A program made the translations under genes and the position numbers. The notes beneath the pieces were generated by a model. It did not search any database, was not told the origin of the DNA, and was given only the letters and a program-made list of their open reading frames with translations. Of a DNA stretch of 64,000 bases, positions 61,919 through 64,000 are shown in pieces; position 1 is the first letter of the stretch, and each line of letters opens with the position of its first letter. The DNA is from UBA7446 sp049596455 (lineage in GTDB: Bacteria; Bacteroidota; Bacteroidia; Flavobacteriales; Flavobacteriaceae), in assembly GCA_049596455.1 (NCBI GenBank), contig JBMYLP010000003.1, positions 1-64,000 of the forward strand. The letters are read 5' to 3'.

Positions 61919-62370
61919 AAATCTCTATTTTTTGAATCGATTATAATTGTCACAGGACCATCGTTTACCAAATCTATTTGCATATCTGCTCCAAAAATAC
62001 CGCACTGCACGGGTTTTCCCATTGCCAAAGCAGCTTTTTCTAAAAACAATTCATATAGTGGCACTGCAATATCATGCGATGCAGCTTGAACATATGAAGG
62101 TCTATTCCCTTTTTTTGTTTGCGCAAAAAGCGTAAACTGACTTACTACCAACAACTCACCATCAATATCGAGAACGCTTTTGTTCATGACTTGATTTTGA
62201 TCATTAAAAATACGCATGTTGGTGATTTTATTTACTAGCCAATCCACATCTTCGGCAAGATCTTCGTGGGTGATGCCAAGCAATACCACCAAACCATTAC
62301 CGATATGCTGCACATGCGTTTGGTTTGCAATGACTTGCGCTTTTGTAACACGTTGAAGAACTGCTCTCAT
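61915..62370 (-). CDS. dtd: D-aminoacyl-tRNA deacylase
   Basis: Removes D-amino acids (and glycine misplaced on tRNA-Ala) from tRNA. 151 residues from ATG 62370 (MRAVLQRVTKAQV). Active-site motifs SQFTLFAQTKKGNRPSY and the cis-proline motif NDGPVTI are intact. ATGA overlaps with rsgA and with the MazG-like gene. Confidence 0.95.
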   Translation of the reverse strand: MRAVLQRVTKAQVIANQTHVQHIGNGLVVLLGITHEDLAEDVDWLVNKITNMRIFNDQNQVMNKSVLDIDGELLVVSQFTLFAQTKKGNRPSYVQAASHDIAVPLYELFLEKAALAMGKPVQCGIFGADMQIDLVNDGPVTIIIDSKNRDL

Positions 62371-63314
62371 ACGTCCCAAAAATCTGTTCGATACTGCGAT
62401 TCATCTCCTGCCATCATTTGCGCATAGCTTTTATAGCGCGAGGCAGCAATTTCTCCCGACTCTACAGCTGCTTTAACCGCGCATTTGGGCTCATCAAGAT
62501 GCAAGCAATTGTTAAACTTACAATCTTCCTTACGTTGAAAAAATTCACGAAAATAATCACCCATTTCCTCTGGCGCCATATTTACCATACCAAACCCACG
62601 AATACCGGGCGTATCTACAATGCGCGCGCCAAAATCCAAATCGTGCATTTCGGCAAAAGTGGTAGTGTGTTGTCCTTGCAAATGTTGCGAAGAAATTTCC
62701 GCTGTCTTGATATTTAGCTCAGGTGCTAAGCTGTTAATGAGCGTAGATTTTCCCACACCACTATGCCCTGAAAGCATACTGGTTTTTCCTTTCATCCACT
62801 GCTGAACAGTTTCTAAGTTTGTGCCTTTTAGGGCAGAAATTTCCAAACAAGTGTAACCGATGTTTACATACACATCCATAAGGGCGTGAATTTGTTCCGC
62901 TTCCTCAGAAGTGTACGTATCTTCTTTGTTAAAAAGCAAAACGGTTTCAATTTCATATGCCTCAGCGGTGGCCAAAAAACGGTCAATAAATGCAGGGTAA
63001 GTGACAGGTTTATTAAGAGTAACCAACAAAAAAGCACAATCTATATTAGCTGCAATAATGTGAATTTGTTTGGACAAATTCACCGATTTCCGCACGATAT
63101 AGTTCTTGCGCTCATGGATGTGCGTAATCACGCCCTGCGTACCCTCTTGCGTTTCTTTTAGCGTAGCATCAACTACGTCGCCAACAGCAACAGGGCTTGT
63201 GCTTGTAAGACCCTCAATACGGAATTTTCCTTTGATGCGGCAGGGAATAAGTTTCCCATTAGCATCTTTTACGTGATACCAGCTTCCCGTTGATTTGTAC
63301 ACCACTCCTGTCAT
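62367..63314 (-). CDS. rsgA: Small ribosomal subunit biogenesis GTPase RsgA
   Basis: Circularly permuted GTPase acting late in 30S subunit assembly. 315 residues: N-terminal OB-fold, G4 LLFNKED, G1 SGHSGVGKSTLINS, G3 VDTPGIRG, and a C-terminal zinc finger with CKFNNCLHLDEPKCAV. Order G4-G1-G3 is the permutation hallmark. First gene of the coupled rsgA-dtd-mazG-aroA group. Confidence 0.96.
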   Translation of the reverse strand: MTGVVYKSTGSWYHVKDANGKLIPCRIKGKFRIEGLTSTSPVAVGDVVDATLKETQEGTQGVITHIHERKNYIVRKSVNLSKQIHIIAANIDCAFLLVTLNKPVTYPAFIDRFLATAEAYEIETVLLFNKEDTYTSEEAEQIHALMDVYVNIGYTCLEISALKGTNLETVQQWMKGKTSMLSGHSGVGKSTLINSLAPELNIKTAEISSQHLQGQHTTTFAEMHDLDFGARIVDTPGIRGFGMVNMAPEEMGDYFREFFQRKEDCKFNNCLHLDEPKCAVKAAVESGEIAASRYKSYAQMMAGDESQYRTDFWDV

Positions 63315-63348
63315 GTAGCCAAATTAACGGATTTTTGGTTTATACCCA

Positions 63349-64000
63349 CTAATTGTTGATTATCTGCTCTTGGTGGTTGATGGATTCTTGGTGAATCGCC
63401 TTAAAAATGCGAAGGATAAATTCTTCGCTAAGTCCTCTTTCATCACCGTCTAAAATCATTTTGCCCAAAATTTCGTTCCAACGTTTAGACTGCAATACAG
63501 CAACATTGTGGTCTTTTTTGAGTTCGCCAATTTCGTTAGCAACTTTCATACGCTTACTCAGGCTTTCCAGCAAACTTGCATCGATAACATCAATTTGTGT
63601 ACGCAGGGTGTTTAACTTGTTTTTGTACTCCGCATCGTCATCTGTTTCCTTACGGATTTTCAAATCTTCCATCATTTGAACAAGCGTGTCGGGTGTAATT
63701 TGCTGCGCAGCATCACTCCACGCATTATCTGGATCCCAATGCGTTTCTACCATCAATCCATCAAAATTTAAATCCAATGCAGTTTGGCAAATATCTTGAA
63801 TAATATCCCGTCGCCCTGCAATGTGCGACGGATCGCAAATTAGGGGTAAATCGGGGAAGCGATTTTGCAATTCAACCACAATCTGCCACTCCGGATTGTT
63901 GCGGTATTTAGATTTATCATAGGTAGAAAACCCTCGATGAATAACCCCTAAGTTTTTGATGTTAGCGGTGTATAAACGCTCAATACCGCCAAGCCACAAC
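63349..64000 (-). CDS. Bifunctional DAHP synthase / chorismate mutase, C-terminal part
   Basis: The gene runs off the right edge; 216 residues are visible. The first ~115 are the end of a type I-beta DAHP synthase barrel (IHRGFSTYDKSKYRNNPEW, LICDPSHIAGRRDII, DGLMVETHWDPDNAWSDAAQ). After a linker, the last ~90 form an AroQ chorismate mutase (LRTQIDVIDASLLESLSKRMKV, LQSKRWNEIL, IFKAIHQESI). The fusion couples the first shikimate step to the branch toward phenylalanine and tyrosine. It is 34 bp upstream of rsgA. Confidence 0.93.
   Translation of the reverse strand, partial: LWLGGIERLYTANIKNLGVIHRGFSTYDKSKYRNNPEWQIVVELQNRFPDLPLICDPSHIAGRRDIIQDICQTALDLNFDGLMVETHWDPDNAWSDAAQQITPDTLVQMMEDLKIRKETDDDAEYKNKLNTLRTQIDVIDASLLESLSKRMKVANEIGELKKDHNVAVLQSKRWNEILGKMILDGDERGLSEEFILRIFKAIHQESINHQEQIINN

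Overview
The window is chromosomal DNA from a member of the Bacteroidetes, almost certainly class Flavobacteriia. The evidence is the low G+C content, promoters of the TAnnTTTG type, the gliding genes gldB and gldC, a secreted protein with a type IX secretion C-terminal domain, a Rho factor with an Asn-rich insert, a DnaG primase without its zinc ligands, diadenylate cyclase CdaA, bacillithiol gene bshB1, and a dcw cluster without murF or ddl. No rRNA, CRISPR array, transposase or integrase was seen.

Layout. 1-0.97 kb: a broken HigA-type antitoxin fragment and an intact MazE/MazF-type toxin-antitoxin pair, ending in a bidirectional terminator. 1-12 kb: housekeeping genes on both strands (rho, glycosyltransferase, phosphoesterase, truA, ABC exporter, cdaA, folP, DUF1599, tpiA, prmA, clpS, peroxidase, bshB1), then tRNA-His. 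12.1-16.7 kb: accessory genes (small outer-membrane protein, leucine-rich-repeat lipoprotein, M28 peptidase, DUF3050). The lipoprotein gene lies between the end of the peptidase gene and a relic that encodes the same peptidase C-terminus. 16.8-25.4 kb: HMG-CoA-lyase family enzyme, guaB, two SurA-type chaperones, and a fused CcsB-CcsA cytochrome c assembly protein with two small genes.

25.7-30.3 kb: DUF1800, DUF1501 (with secretion tail) and a lipoprotein formylglycine-generating enzyme. 30.4-35.2 kb: a 102-bp tandem repeat, a possibly structured leader, a polyamine operon (arginine decarboxylase, agmatinase, deoxyhypusine-synthase-like enzyme), two small genes, and tRNA-Arg. The tandem repeat contains the terminator and the last nucleotides of that tRNA, so the polyamine block is bracketed by direct repeats.

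35.2-50.8 kb: the division and cell-wall cluster, all on the minus strand, transcribed mraZ, rsmH, ftsL, ftsI, murE, mraY, murD, ftsW, murG, murC, ftsQ, ftsA, ftsZ, yqeY. Most genes overlap, and periodic MraZ-like operator boxes precede mraZ. 50.9-55.2 kb: hydrolase, engB, gldC/gldB, nadE and a response regulator with a changed phosphorylation site. 55.2-64 kb: a minus-strand run read from DAHP synthase/chorismate mutase (cut by the window end) through rsgA, dtd, a MazG-like pyrophosphohydrolase, aroA, queA, rlmN and a polyprenyl synthase to dnaG. Many neighbouring genes are translationally coupled, and four convergent pairs overlap at their stop codons.

Most of the window is conserved core. 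The least explained parts are the tRNA-Arg repeats with the polyamine block and its leader, the peptidase relic, and several motif substitutions (FolP, DnaG, response regulator, DHS-like enzyme, tRNA-His acceptor stem). All family calls are from reading the sequence; no database search was run.
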